DNA of 64,000 bases from JBCAXA01 sp038749025. Lineage in GTDB: Bacteria > Pseudomonadota > Gammaproteobacteria > Steroidobacterales > Woeseiaceae. Positions 16,465 to 25,153 of the stretch are shown in pieces (positions within the stretch are counted from its first letter, which is position 1; every line of letters starts with the position of its first letter). A model generated the notes under the pieces. That model saw nothing but the letters and a program-made list of their open reading frames with translations, was not told where the DNA came from and ran no database searches. The DNA is taken from NCBI GenBank assembly GCA_038749025.1, contig JBCDIL010000012.1:44944-108943 (forward strand), read 5' to 3'. The position numbers were made by a program, and so were the translations under genes.

Positions 16465-18552
16465 TTAAGCCGCGTCGACCTCTTTCATGCTGAGGCGCAC
16501 GCGACCCTGACGATCGACCTCTAGCACTTTCACCTTAACGATGTCGCCTTCCGACAACTTGTCGCTGACTTTCTCAACACGCTCGTTCGAGATCTGCGAG
16601 ATGTGTACCAAGCCATCTTTGCCTGGCAGGATCGTCACAAACGCGCCGAAATCCATCAGCCGTGCAACGCGACCTTCGTAGATTCGGCCCACTTCGACCT
16701 CAGCAGTAATCAACTCGATACGACTGCGCGCCTCCTTACCGGAAGCACCGTCAACCGATGCGATACGCACTGTGCCGTCATTCTCGATATCGATCGTCGC
16801 ACCGGTTTCTTCGGTGATCGAGCGAATGACCGCACCGCCCTTACCGATGACATCGCGGATCTTCTCCGGATCGATCTTGAAGGTCATGATCGTCGGTGCC
16901 CAGTCAGACATTTCATCGCGCGGCTTGTCGATGACTTTGCCCATTTCGGCAAGGATGTGTAGACGTGCGTCGCGCGCCTGATCCAGAGCGCGAGACATGA
17001 TCTCTTTCGTAATGCCCTGGATCTTGATGTCCATCTGCAGTGCATTAACACCGTTATCGGTACCGGCTACTTTGAAGTCCATATCGCCAAGGTGATCTTC
17101 GTCGCCGAGGATATCGGTTAGGACCGCGAAGTCATCGCCCTCTTTGACGAGGCCCATGGCGACACCGGCGACCGGAGAGCGCGTCGGCACACCGGCATCC
17201 ATCAGTGCTAACGACGAACCGCAGACCGAGGCCATCGAACTGGAACCGTTTGATTCCGTGATTTCCGAAACGACGCGGATTACGTACGGGAAATCTTCCA
17301 TATCCGGCATTACCGCTTGGATACCGCGGCGCGCCAATTTGCCATGACCAATCTCACGGCGCTTCGGCGATCCAACAAAGCCGGTCTCACCGACGCAGTA
17401 TGGCGGGAAGTTGTAGTGGAACATGAACGGCTCTTTGCGCTCGCCTTCCAACGCATCGATGATTTGCGCATCGCGTCCAGTGCCGAGCGTGGCAACGACG
17501 AGCGCCTGCGTTTCGCCACGTGTGAAAATGGCCGAACCGTGGGCACGTGGAAGAACGCCCACCTTGACGTCGATCGGGCGAACCGTCGACTGATCTCGAC
17601 CGTCAATACGTGGCTTGCCGTCGATCACACGCCGGCGCACGATATTCTTCTCGAGTTTCCCAAGTGCGCCGTAGACTTCTTCGGCGGAATACGCCGGCTC
17701 ATCGCCCGCGGTCAGTTGCTCGACAGTAGCGGCTTTGGCGGCACCGACTTGTTCCTGGCGGGCCTGTTTTTCAGTCACTTGATAAGCGGCGGTCAGTGCA
17801 TCGGCTGCCGCTTCGCTGACGGCCGCTGCAAGGGCTTCATTCTCTTCCGGTGCTTGCCATTCCCAAGCCGGCTTGCCGGTTTGATCGGCGAGCTCCTGGA
17901 TCGCAGTAATCGCTGCCTGCATCGCGTCGTGACCGTACATGACCGCACCGAGCATGATCTCCTCAGAAAGCTCGTCGGCTTCCGACTCAACCATCAAAAC
18001 GGCATCCGTGGTACCGGCAACGACCAAGTCCAGTTTCGACGTGGCCAGCTGGGAGATCGACGGATTGAGGACGTATTCTCCGTCGACATAACCGACTCGC
18101 GCCCCACCAATCGGGCCAGCGAACGGCATACCCGAAATCGCCAGTGCAGCAGACGCCCCGAGCATCGCAGGGATGTCTGGATCAATTTCCGGATCGAGCG
18201 ATACAACGGTCGCGATGATTTGAACTTCGTTCTTGAAGCCTTTCGGGAACAGCGGCCGTATCGGTCTATCAAGCAAACGAGACGTCAGCGTTTCCTTCTC
18301 ACTGGGTCGGCCTTCACGTTTGAAAAAGCCACCCGGAATTTTGCCAGCCGCGTAAGTCTTCTCCTGGTAGTTCACTGTTAACGGAAAGAAGTCTCGGCCA
18401 GGGTCGGCGCTCTTGCGGCCGACAGCCGTCACGAGCACTTGCGTCTCGCCTAGCGATGCCATAACAGCACCGTCGGCTTGGCGGGCAACACTGCCCGTGG
18501 TTAGTACGACGTCGTGTGCACCGTACTTAAATGTTTTCGAAATTGATTCCAC
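16465..18552 (-). CDS. pnp: Polynucleotide phosphorylase
   Basis: A 3'-5' phosphorolytic exoribonuclease of the RNA degradosome. Two RNase PH domains (about 1-210 and 310-545) are joined by an alpha-helical linker. A KH domain (IRDVIGKGGAVIRSI) and an S1 domain (VGRIYEGRVARLMDFGAF) end the protein. Length 695 is typical. It lies downstream of rpsO behind a terminator-like hairpin, as in E. coli, where pnp also has its own leader and autoregulation. Confidence 0.98.
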   Translation of the reverse strand: MESISKTFKYGAHDVVLTTGSVARQADGAVMASLGETQVLVTAVGRKSADPGRDFFPLTVNYQEKTYAAGKIPGGFFKREGRPSEKETLTSRLLDRPIRPLFPKGFKNEVQIIATVVSLDPEIDPDIPAMLGASAALAISGMPFAGPIGGARVGYVDGEYVLNPSISQLATSKLDLVVAGTTDAVLMVESEADELSEEIMLGAVMYGHDAMQAAITAIQELADQTGKPAWEWQAPEENEALAAAVSEAAADALTAAYQVTEKQARQEQVGAAKAATVEQLTAGDEPAYSAEEVYGALGKLEKNIVRRRVIDGKPRIDGRDQSTVRPIDVKVGVLPRAHGSAIFTRGETQALVVATLGTGRDAQIIDALEGERKEPFMFHYNFPPYCVGETGFVGSPKRREIGHGKLARRGIQAVMPDMEDFPYVIRVVSEITESNGSSSMASVCGSSLALMDAGVPTRSPVAGVAMGLVKEGDDFAVLTDILGDEDHLGDMDFKVAGTDNGVNALQMDIKIQGITKEIMSRALDQARDARLHILAEMGKVIDKPRDEMSDWAPTIMTFKIDPEKIRDVIGKGGAVIRSITEETGATIDIENDGTVRIASVDGASGKEARSRIELITAEVEVGRIYEGRVARLMDFGAFVTILPGKDGLVHISQISNERVEKVSDKLSEGDIVKVKVLEVDRQGRVRLSMKEVDAA

Positions 18553-18634
18553 AACCTATCCTTAACCTAATGATGTTCCATCGGCTGTTTTGTTCTTCGA
18601 GGCCGACGGGTGTGTTTGCGAGGAACAAAAATAC

Positions 18635-18671
18635 AAAAAGCCCAATCGCGCCGTAGCGGGAGTGGGCTTTT
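18635..18671 (-). terminator. Terminator or attenuator between rpsO and pnp
   Basis: On the minus strand AAAGCCCA pairs with TGGGCTTT around a GC-rich loop, followed by a T run. It would end part of the rpsO transcripts before pnp, like the E. coli t1 site. Confidence 0.8.
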
Positions 18672-18691
18672 CGTTCATTCGTGCGGTGCCG

Positions 18692-18961
18692 TTAGCGTCG
18701 TAAGCCAAGACGTGAAATAAGCTCTTGGTAACGGCCTTGGTCTTTCGACTTCAAGTAATCTAAAAGTTTGCGACGCTTATTAACTAGGCGCAGCAGACCT
18801 TGGCGCGAATGATGGTCTTTTTTGTGCGTGCCGAAGTGCTCGGTCAAATCGCTAATGCGTGCTGACAGCAGTGCGACCTGGACCTCTGGCGACCCAGTAT
18901 CGTTGTCGCCGCGAGCGTACTCCTCGACGATTGTCTGTTTGCGTTCCGTGGGCAGTGACAT
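18692..18961 (-). CDS. rpsO: 30S ribosomal protein S15
   Basis: Primary 16S rRNA-binding protein of the small subunit platform. 89 residues, full length, with hallmark segments QVALLSARISDLTEH, HKKDHHSRQGLL and LLDYLKSKD. It lies between truB and pnp in the canonical order. Confidence 0.98.
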   Translation of the reverse strand: MSLPTERKQTIVEEYARGDNDTGSPEVQVALLSARISDLTEHFGTHKKDHHSRQGLLRLVNKRRKLLDYLKSKDQGRYQELISRLGLRR

Positions 18962-19041
18962 CTAAAACGTGCTCCGAATTCTTTATGCCTGTTTAGCGCA
19001 GCGCGGTATTGTAGCGCCAGTTTTGGCGGAAAACACCCTGT

Positions 19042-19962
19042 TTATGACGGGTTTGGGGTAGCACCGAACACCTTTTTCGGGCTAACGAGCCCATCTGGGG
19101 CCATCTCCCCAAGTCCTACCAGCTTCCCGTCCGCACCGTGGACCCTGACCTGACCGCCTGCAACTTCGAGCGTCATCGGCCGAACCGCCCGACCTTGGTG
19201 GAACAGGCTGGCGGCCGTCTCATCCAGCCGCACGGCCGGCCAGCTTGGCAGCGCTGCGTCCAGAGGCAATAACCAGGATTCCACCGTCTCCTGCGACGCA
19301 GCTTGGACAGCGGCTAACGAGCGCATACCGTCACCACCAAACGGACCGGCCGCGAGCCGACGCAATGCCGCCGTTGTTGCAATCGTGCCGGCCTGCCCGG
19401 CGATATCCTCAACGAGGCTGCGGATGTAGGTGCCTTTCGAACAGCGTACTTCGAAGTCGAGGCTGGAACCCGCCAGACGTTTGAACGTGATGTCGTGGAT
19501 AACGATCGAGCGCGGCGGCCGCTCCACAGCGAGGCCTTGGCGGGCCAACTTATAGAGCCGCTGACCCTCGTGCTTGAGCGCGGAGTGCATCGGCGGAACC
19601 TGCTGTTGCGGCCCGATGAAGGTCTTGAGCAAGCTCATCCACCGCTCTGCTTGCCAATCAGGCGGCAAACGTCGCTCGATCTCCTGACCGTCCAAGTCTC
19701 CACTGTCCGTCCGAACACCGAGTTCGGCGGTCACGGCGTAGGTTTTGTCCGCATCCAAAAGATACGGTGTTAATCGAGTGGCATGACCAAAACACAGTGG
19801 CAAAAGGCCCGTGGCCGCCGGGTCGAGGCTTCCGGTATGACCCGCCTTGCGAGCGTCGAGATGCCGGCGTGCCGTCTGTAACGCCCGGTTTGACGTGATG
19901 CCAGCCGGCTTATCGAGCAGCAGAATTCCGTCGATCGGCCGGCCGCGTTGCGAGCGACCCAT
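19042..19962 (-). CDS. truB: tRNA pseudouridine-55 synthase TruB
   Basis: Makes the universal pseudouridine 55 in the tRNA T-loop. The catalytic Asp is in GHTGSLDPAATGLL. The start segment RPIDGILLLDKPAGITSN and CSKGTYIRSLVEDI are typical, and a C-terminal PUA-like region follows. The ATG at 19962 lies four bases after the rbfA stop and gives 306 residues. A longer reading frame upstream overlaps rbfA and would add a non-homologous basic extension, so it is rejected. Confidence 0.96.
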   Translation of the reverse strand: MGRSQRGRPIDGILLLDKPAGITSNRALQTARRHLDARKAGHTGSLDPAATGLLPLCFGHATRLTPYLLDADKTYAVTAELGVRTDSGDLDGQEIERRLPPDWQAERWMSLLKTFIGPQQQVPPMHSALKHEGQRLYKLARQGLAVERPPRSIVIHDITFKRLAGSSLDFEVRCSKGTYIRSLVEDIAGQAGTIATTAALRRLAAGPFGGDGMRSLAAVQAASQETVESWLLPLDAALPSWPAVRLDETAASLFHQGRAVRPMTLEVAGGQVRVHGADGKLVGLGEMAPDGLVSPKKVFGATPNPS

Positions 19963-19966
19963 GCCG

Positions 19967-20335
19967 TTAGCCGTCCTCGTCCGTCTCAGGCGGGCGCGCA
20001 TCGGCGGCCAGCATCGCCGACAGGCGAGCACCGCGCGCCGCGCTGTCATCGTGGGCGAAACGCAGCTCGGGTGAGCGGCGAATCTTCAACGCTCTCCCGA
20101 TCCGGGACCGTAAGAAACCGGCGGCGCTCGCTAAACCTTGCGCGACCGGTTCGGGATCCGCGTCCGGGTCGAGGGTCGAGAAATACACGCGAGCGACAGA
20201 CAGATCGCGCGATACGTCAACGCTGCTTACAGAGACGAATTGTAGGCGTGGATCCTTGCTCTCGCTGCGAAGTAGCTCATTCAAGACTCGCAGGATCTGA
20301 CCATTGAGCCGTTGATGACGGGAAAACTCGGCCAC
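19967..20335 (-). CDS. rbfA: Ribosome-binding factor A
   Basis: A KH-fold assembly factor that binds immature 30S subunits and is needed for 16S processing and cold growth. 122 residues with the typical N-terminus (RHQRLNGQILRVLNELL), DPRLQFVSVSSVDVSRDL and ELRFAHDDS. It lies between infB and truB. Confidence 0.95.
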   Translation of the reverse strand: MAEFSRHQRLNGQILRVLNELLRSESKDPRLQFVSVSSVDVSRDLSVARVYFSTLDPDADPEPVAQGLASAAGFLRSRIGRALKIRRSPELRFAHDDSAARGARLSAMLAADARPPETDEDG

Positions 20336-20350
20336 GCCGCGACCTCGACG

Positions 20351-22858
20351 CTAGTCGAGCGTACGAGCAACCTCTACGCGCTCGTAGCATTCGATCTGAT
20401 CGCCGTCTTTGACATCGTTATAGTTTTTCACGCCGATGCCGCACTCGGTGCCTGCGCGAACTTCATTGACATCGTCTTTAAAGCGGCGCAGCGACTCGAG
20501 TTCGCCTTCGTAAATCACAACGTTATCGCGCAGAACGCGAATGGGGTTAGACCGCTTGACGTATCCATCGACCACCATACAACCGGCAACGTTGCCGAGT
20601 TTCGGCGAACGAAACACTTCGCGGACTTCGGCAAGACCAACGATTTGTTCGCGAATCTCTGGCGATAACAAACCCGATACCGCCGCTTTCACGTCATCGA
20701 TCGCTTCGTAGATGATGCTGTAGTAGCGAAGGTCGACGCCAGACTCTTTGATCGCCTCACGCGCGGCTGCATCAGCACGGACGTTGAAGCCGATAATGAT
20801 GGCATTAGACGCGGCCGCCAGGTTGATATCGGTCTCTGTGATACCACCGACGCCCGAGGCGATAACCTGAACCTTCACCTCGTCATTCGACAGCTTAGTC
20901 AGCGCCTCGGTAAGCGCTTCGGAGCTGCCGTGCACATCGGCTTTGACTAACAATTGCACGCTAGCGAGTTCGCCGGCGGACATCTGCGAGAACACATCTT
21001 CGAGTTTAGCCGCCTGCTGCTGGGCCAATTTGATATCGCGTGTCTTGCTCTTGCGATACTCCGCTACTTCGCGTGCGCGCTTATCATCATCGACGATGGC
21101 AACGTCGTCACCTGCCGCCGGTGCCCCGGAAAGACCCAACACAACGACCGGTGTCGATGGGCCCGCTTCCTTCAGCGTCTCTTGATTCTCGTTGTACATC
21201 GTACGAACACGGCCGTACTCCTCGCCGGCGATAATCGCATCGCCCTGCTTCAAGGTACCCGACTGAACCAAGATGGTGGCCACGGTACCGCGACCTTTCT
21301 CAAGACTGGCTTCGACCACGACGCCGCGGGCATTGCCTTTTTCGATCGCTTTCAAATCGAGGACTTCGGCTTGGAGCAATACCGACTCGAGCAACGAGTC
21401 GACGCCCTCACCGGTGTGTGCCGACACGTTGACGAAGATGTTCTCGCCACCCCAGTCCTCAGAAATAACTTCGTGTTGTGACAGTTCAGATCGGACCCGT
21501 TCCGGGTCGGCGTTCTCGCGGTCGATCTTATTGACGGCCACAATGATCGGCACACCGGCCGCTTTCGAGTGCTGGATCGCCTCGATCGTCTGTGGCATGA
21601 CGCCGTCGTCGGCCGCAACGACGAGAATAACGATATCGGTGACTTGCGCCCCACGGGCACGCATTGCCGTAAAGGCCGCGTGGCCGGGTGTATCCAAGAA
21701 CGTAATCTGACCGCTGTCGGTCTTCACCTGGTACGCGCCGATGTGCTGGGTAATGCCGCCAGCTTCGCCATCGACCACCTTCGAGCGACGGATGTAGTCG
21801 AGCAGGGATGTCTTACCGTGGTCGACGTGACCCATGATCGTCACGACAGGCTGGCGGTCAACCGCCTCACCGGTCAGCTCGTCGGTGCTCAAGATGTCCT
21901 CATCGAGCGATGTTTCTTCGAGCGGCTTGGCGGTATGGCCCATCTCCTCGACCAGCAAGATCGCCGTGTCTTGATCGATCGACTGGTTAATCGTGACCAT
22001 CGCACCCATGCCCATCAGCGTCTTCATGACCTCCGGCGCTTTCACCGCCATCTTCTGAGCAAGCTCTGCAACGGTTATCGTATCGGGCACTTCGATATCG
22101 CGTATGACAGGTGCGGTGGGACGCTCGAAGCCGTGTTGCGTATCGACATTGACAGCTGCGCGACGCCGATCTGGCCGACGCCGTTGTTTGCGTTTGCCAC
22201 CCTTACCTTCGGTGACGTGCAATTCTTTGCGTCCGTATTTTGTCGGCTGCTTCGTCTGCTTGGAACGCGCCTCGCGTTCTTTTCGCTCGCGTTCGGCCTG
22301 CTCCTTACGCTGCCGCTCAGCGGCTTCAGCGGCCTCGCGCGCGGCGCGCTCTGCCGCCTCGCGCTCTTCAGCTTCGCGTTTCGCGGCTTCTTCGGCCTCG
22401 CGTTTCTCCGCCTCAAGCTCACTGCGACGCTGCTCTTCTTGTACCTGCCGAGCTTGCTCCTCGGCGTCCTTTTGCTCTTGCTCAGCAACCCGTTGTCGCT
22501 CAAGCTCCTCCTGACGCTGTTTCGCTTCGCCTTCCAGTACGTCGCGCTTGATGTAGGTCCGCTTGCGGCGCACCTCGACGGCAACAGTCCGAGATCGGCC
22601 TTTGTCACCCGATAGCTTCAGTTCCGATTGGCTCTTGCGCTTCAGCGTGATTTTCTTCGGCGCTGCGCCACCCGAGCTGGCGCCCTCTTTACGACCGTGG
22701 CTGGCTCGAAGATGATTGAGCAATTCCATTTTGGCGTCGTCGCTGATCGTGTCGTCAGCACCGGACACGGAGATGCCCGCCTCGTCGAGTTGCGTTAGTA
22801 GCTTATCGACCGGCACCTTCAAGGCCTCGGCGAATTGTGTGACCGTTACGTCTGCCAT
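20351..22858 (-). CDS. infB: Translation initiation factor IF-2
   Basis: A GTPase that places initiator fMet-tRNA on the 30S subunit. An N-terminal IF2-N domain (about 1-55) is followed by a long, highly charged Glu/Arg/Ala helix-prone region (about 85-210) and a second IF2-N domain (about 250-310). The G domain follows (GHVDHGKTSLLDYI, DTPGHAAF, NKID), then beta-barrel domains and the fMet-tRNA-binding C-terminus. Length 835. It sits in the nusA-infB-rbfA operon. Confidence 0.98.
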   Translation of the reverse strand: MADVTVTQFAEALKVPVDKLLTQLDEAGISVSGADDTISDDAKMELLNHLRASHGRKEGASSGGAAPKKITLKRKSQSELKLSGDKGRSRTVAVEVRRKRTYIKRDVLEGEAKQRQEELERQRVAEQEQKDAEEQARQVQEEQRRSELEAEKREAEEAAKREAEEREAAERAAREAAEAAERQRKEQAERERKEREARSKQTKQPTKYGRKELHVTEGKGGKRKQRRRPDRRRAAVNVDTQHGFERPTAPVIRDIEVPDTITVAELAQKMAVKAPEVMKTLMGMGAMVTINQSIDQDTAILLVEEMGHTAKPLEETSLDEDILSTDELTGEAVDRQPVVTIMGHVDHGKTSLLDYIRRSKVVDGEAGGITQHIGAYQVKTDSGQITFLDTPGHAAFTAMRARGAQVTDIVILVVAADDGVMPQTIEAIQHSKAAGVPIIVAVNKIDRENADPERVRSELSQHEVISEDWGGENIFVNVSAHTGEGVDSLLESVLLQAEVLDLKAIEKGNARGVVVEASLEKGRGTVATILVQSGTLKQGDAIIAGEEYGRVRTMYNENQETLKEAGPSTPVVVLGLSGAPAAGDDVAIVDDDKRAREVAEYRKSKTRDIKLAQQQAAKLEDVFSQMSAGELASVQLLVKADVHGSSEALTEALTKLSNDEVKVQVIASGVGGITETDINLAAASNAIIIGFNVRADAAAREAIKESGVDLRYYSIIYEAIDDVKAAVSGLLSPEIREQIVGLAEVREVFRSPKLGNVAGCMVVDGYVKRSNPIRVLRDNVVIYEGELESLRRFKDDVNEVRAGTECGIGVKNYNDVKDGDQIECYERVEVARTLD

Positions 22859-22873
22859 TGTCCGTCTCCCGCC

Positions 22874-24379
22874 TTAGGCCTGGCTCTCCTCGCCTTCAAA
22901 CCAGTGCGCTCTGGCCGCCATGATCAATTTGGCAGCGTCCTCTTGATCCATCTCTTGAATTTCCAGCAAATCGTCGGTCGCCTGCTCGGCTAAATCCTCG
23001 CGCGTACGCACACCGGCACTCGCGAGAACAAAGGCCAATTCGCGTGTCATCCCGTCGACCTCCAGCAAATCGCTCGACGGCTCGCTCGCATCGATCGCCT
23101 CTTCGTTCGCGATTGCTTGCGTCAGCAACACATCACGCGCCCGATTGCGCAGCTCGTTGACGATGTCTTCGTCGAACTCGTCAATCGCCGTCAACTCGCT
23201 GGTCGGTACATACGCGACCTCCTCAATGGTCGAGAAGCCCTCCTGTACCAAAATCAACGCCACCTCCTCGTCGACATCGAGCTGTTCTTTGAATGCGTCG
23301 ATGAGACTGCGAACCTCAGCCTCGCTTTTTTGCTCAGCGTCAGACTCGGTCATGACATTGAGCTCCCAGCCCGTCAACTCACTGGCGAGGCGAATGTTTT
23401 GGCCGCCACGGCCAATGGCCTGCGACAGCTTCTCCTCGTCGACGGCGATGTCCATCGAGTGGGCTTCTTCGTCGACGACGATCGAGACGACCTCGGCCGG
23501 CGACATGGAGTTGATAACGAACTGTGCCGGGTTGTCGTCCCACAGAATAATGTCGACTCGCTCACCGGCTAATTCGTTCGAGACCGCCTGTACACGTGAG
23601 CCACGCATACCCACGCACGCCCCTACAGGATCGATGCGGTTGTCGTTACTCTTTACAGCGATCTTTGCCCGCAAACCGGGATCACGCGCAGCGGCGATAA
23701 TTTCGATAAGACCTTGGCCGACCTCAGGTACTTCGATCTTGAAAAGGTCAATCAAGAACTGCGGCGACGTTCGCGTCATAAACAATTGTGGGCCACGAAT
23801 CTCGGATCGTACCTCCACCAACAACGCCTTGAGGCGGTCTTGTGGTCGGACCGGCTCGCGCGGGATCATTTGGTCACGAGCGACGAAACCCTCAGCATTA
23901 CCGCCAAGATCAATGTAAACACCGTTGCGGTCGACCCGCTTAACGATTCCGCTTAAGAGCTCACCAACGCGGTCCTGATACTCCTCAACGACCTGCTCGC
24001 GCTCGGCCTCTCGCACTTTTTGCACAATGACTTGCTTGGCGGTCTGGGCCGCGATTCGGCCGAATTCAACCGATTCCATCGGCTCCTCGACGAACTCACC
24101 CGGTTGTACCTCGGGGTTGTAATCGACCGCATCAAGCATGCGCAGCTCACGATCCGGAAACTCAAGCTCCGTCGAATCGTCGGCAAAGACGAGCCAGCGC
24201 CGAAATGTGTCGTACTCACCCGATTCGCGATCAATAGAGACACGAACGTCGATGTCTTCACCGTGGCGTTTGCGGGTCGCCGACGCCAGCGCTGCTTCCA
24301 TCGCATCAAAAATAATTTCGCGTTCGACACCCTTCTCGTTCGAGACGGCGTCGATGACCATTAGCATCTCTTTACTCAT
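22874..24379 (-). CDS. nusA: Transcription termination/antitermination factor NusA
   Basis: An RNA polymerase-binding factor modulating pausing, termination and antitermination. The N-terminal RNAP-binding domain (1-125) is followed by S1 (GIVKRVDRNGVYIDLG), two KH domains (CVGMRGSRVQAVSNEL; KLSQAIGRGGQNIRLA) and two acidic helix-hairpin-helix repeats (about 365-495). Length 501 is typical. It is downstream of rimP. Confidence 0.98.
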   Translation of the reverse strand: MSKEMLMVIDAVSNEKGVEREIIFDAMEAALASATRKRHGEDIDVRVSIDRESGEYDTFRRWLVFADDSTELEFPDRELRMLDAVDYNPEVQPGEFVEEPMESVEFGRIAAQTAKQVIVQKVREAEREQVVEEYQDRVGELLSGIVKRVDRNGVYIDLGGNAEGFVARDQMIPREPVRPQDRLKALLVEVRSEIRGPQLFMTRTSPQFLIDLFKIEVPEVGQGLIEIIAAARDPGLRAKIAVKSNDNRIDPVGACVGMRGSRVQAVSNELAGERVDIILWDDNPAQFVINSMSPAEVVSIVVDEEAHSMDIAVDEEKLSQAIGRGGQNIRLASELTGWELNVMTESDAEQKSEAEVRSLIDAFKEQLDVDEEVALILVQEGFSTIEEVAYVPTSELTAIDEFDEDIVNELRNRARDVLLTQAIANEEAIDASEPSSDLLEVDGMTRELAFVLASAGVRTREDLAEQATDDLLEIQEMDQEDAAKLIMAARAHWFEGEESQA

Positions 24380-24406
24380 TGCATTCTCTTTCTGGCCGCC
24401 GGCGAT

Positions 24407-24856
24407 CTAATACTCAGGAACCAGCCTAGCGACCTCAATTTCAGCGACAGGCAGCCGAAAATCGGTGTTATCGACCTTTACCGTGACCGTGGCATCGTCA
24501 ACATCGATAACGTGACCGCGATAGCGTCGGCGACCGTCCATCGGCTCTTTCAGCTCGATCTTGACCTCTGACCCCATAAAGCGACGGAAGTGCTCGACGG
24601 TGAACAACTTACGGTTAATGCCGGGCGATGAGACTTCTAGCGAATACTCGCCAGGAATGGGGTCCTCGACATCGAGAACCGCGCTCACCTGTTGGCTTAC
24701 CCGTTCGCAGTCCATCAAGTCGATACCCGCGTCGGCATCGATGAACAACCGCACGACTCGGCGCTTTCCAGTCAGATTAAGTTCGAGCTCAAGTAACTCG
24801 TAGCCCAACGAGGCTACTGTCGTACTCAGCAGAGTTTCTAATCCTTCTGATTGCAC
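24407..24856 (-). CDS. rimP: Ribosome maturation factor RimP
   Basis: Assists 30S maturation. 149 residues; landmarks are GYELLELEL near the start, RLFIDADAGIDLMDCERVS, YSLEVSSPGINRKLF and a C-terminal SH3-like domain. It is preceded on the same strand by tRNA-fMet and two terminator hairpins, so expression beyond the tRNA is probably attenuated. In E. coli the same operon is controlled by NusA. Confidence 0.95.
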   Translation of the reverse strand: MQSEGLETLLSTTVASLGYELLELELNLTGKRRVVRLFIDADAGIDLMDCERVSQQVSAVLDVEDPIPGEYSLEVSSPGINRKLFTVEHFRRFMGSEVKIELKEPMDGRRRYRGHVIDVDDATVTVKVDNTDFRLPVAEIEVARLVPEY

Positions 24857-24894
24857 CGACGCTTCTCTGGCTACTCCTTACAAACCTTTATTCC

Positions 24895-24922
24895 AAAACG
24901 AAAAATGGGCCATGCGGCCCAT
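24895..24922 (-). terminator. Leader terminator 2 upstream of rimP
   Basis: A perfect 7-bp stem (ATGGGCC 24905-24911, GGCCCAT 24916-24922). On the minus strand it is followed by two T tracts separated by CG. It lies about 40 bases before the rimP start and could work as an attenuator. Confidence 0.7.
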
Positions 24923-24968
24923 CTTCCTCACGTTGCCATCTGGCACTGGCATCGAGCTAGAAGCCGCT

Positions 24969-24983
24969 GGGCCGATTCGGCCC
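24969..24983 (-). promoter_or_regulatory. Leader hairpin between tandem terminators
   Basis: GGGCCG / CGGCCC with a three-base loop lies between the two terminators of the rimP leader. It has no T tract. It is probably part of the same RNA switch or insulating structure. Confidence 0.45.
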
Positions 24984-24986
24984 AAA

Positions 24987-25008
24987 CAAAAAGCCCCAAC
25001 TGGGGCTT
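24987..25008 (-). terminator. Terminator 1 after tRNA-fMet
   Basis: On the minus strand AAGCCCC pairs with GGGGCTT around AGTT, followed by a T tract. It begins 16 bases beyond the tRNA CCA end. Confidence 0.85.
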
Positions 25009-25023
25009 CGGCTACCGCGCGCT

Positions 25024-25100
25024 TGGTAGCGGGGGCAGGATTCGAACCTGCGACCTTCGGGTTATGAGCCCGACGAGCTGCCAGACTGCTCCACCCCGCA
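25024..25100 (-). tRNA. metY: Initiator tRNA-fMet (CAT)
   Basis: A 77-nt cloverleaf with encoded CCA. Anticodon loop CTCATAA sits on a stem with the three consecutive G:C pairs (GGG/CCC) that mark initiators. The T-arm is GCAGG TTCGAAT CCTGC. Positions 1 and 72 cannot form a Watson-Crick pair (T1 opposite T72), the second initiator hallmark; in E. coli the mismatch is C1/A72. The location ahead of rimP-nusA-infB matches metY of enteric bacteria. Confidence 0.97.
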
Positions 25101-25153
25101 ACCGAGTTGGAGAAGTGTACAGGAGCGCAACCCCTGGTTTCAACACAGGTTGG

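Noticed and set aside
17317..18381. Long open frame (354 codons) on the plus strand opposite pnp
   Set aside because: Antisense to a strongly conserved gene. No recognisable domain, and explained by GC-rich codon bias.
21569..22615. Long open frame (348 codons) opposite infB
   Set aside because: It mirrors the low-complexity charged region and G domain of infB. The translation is compositionally odd, with no family match.
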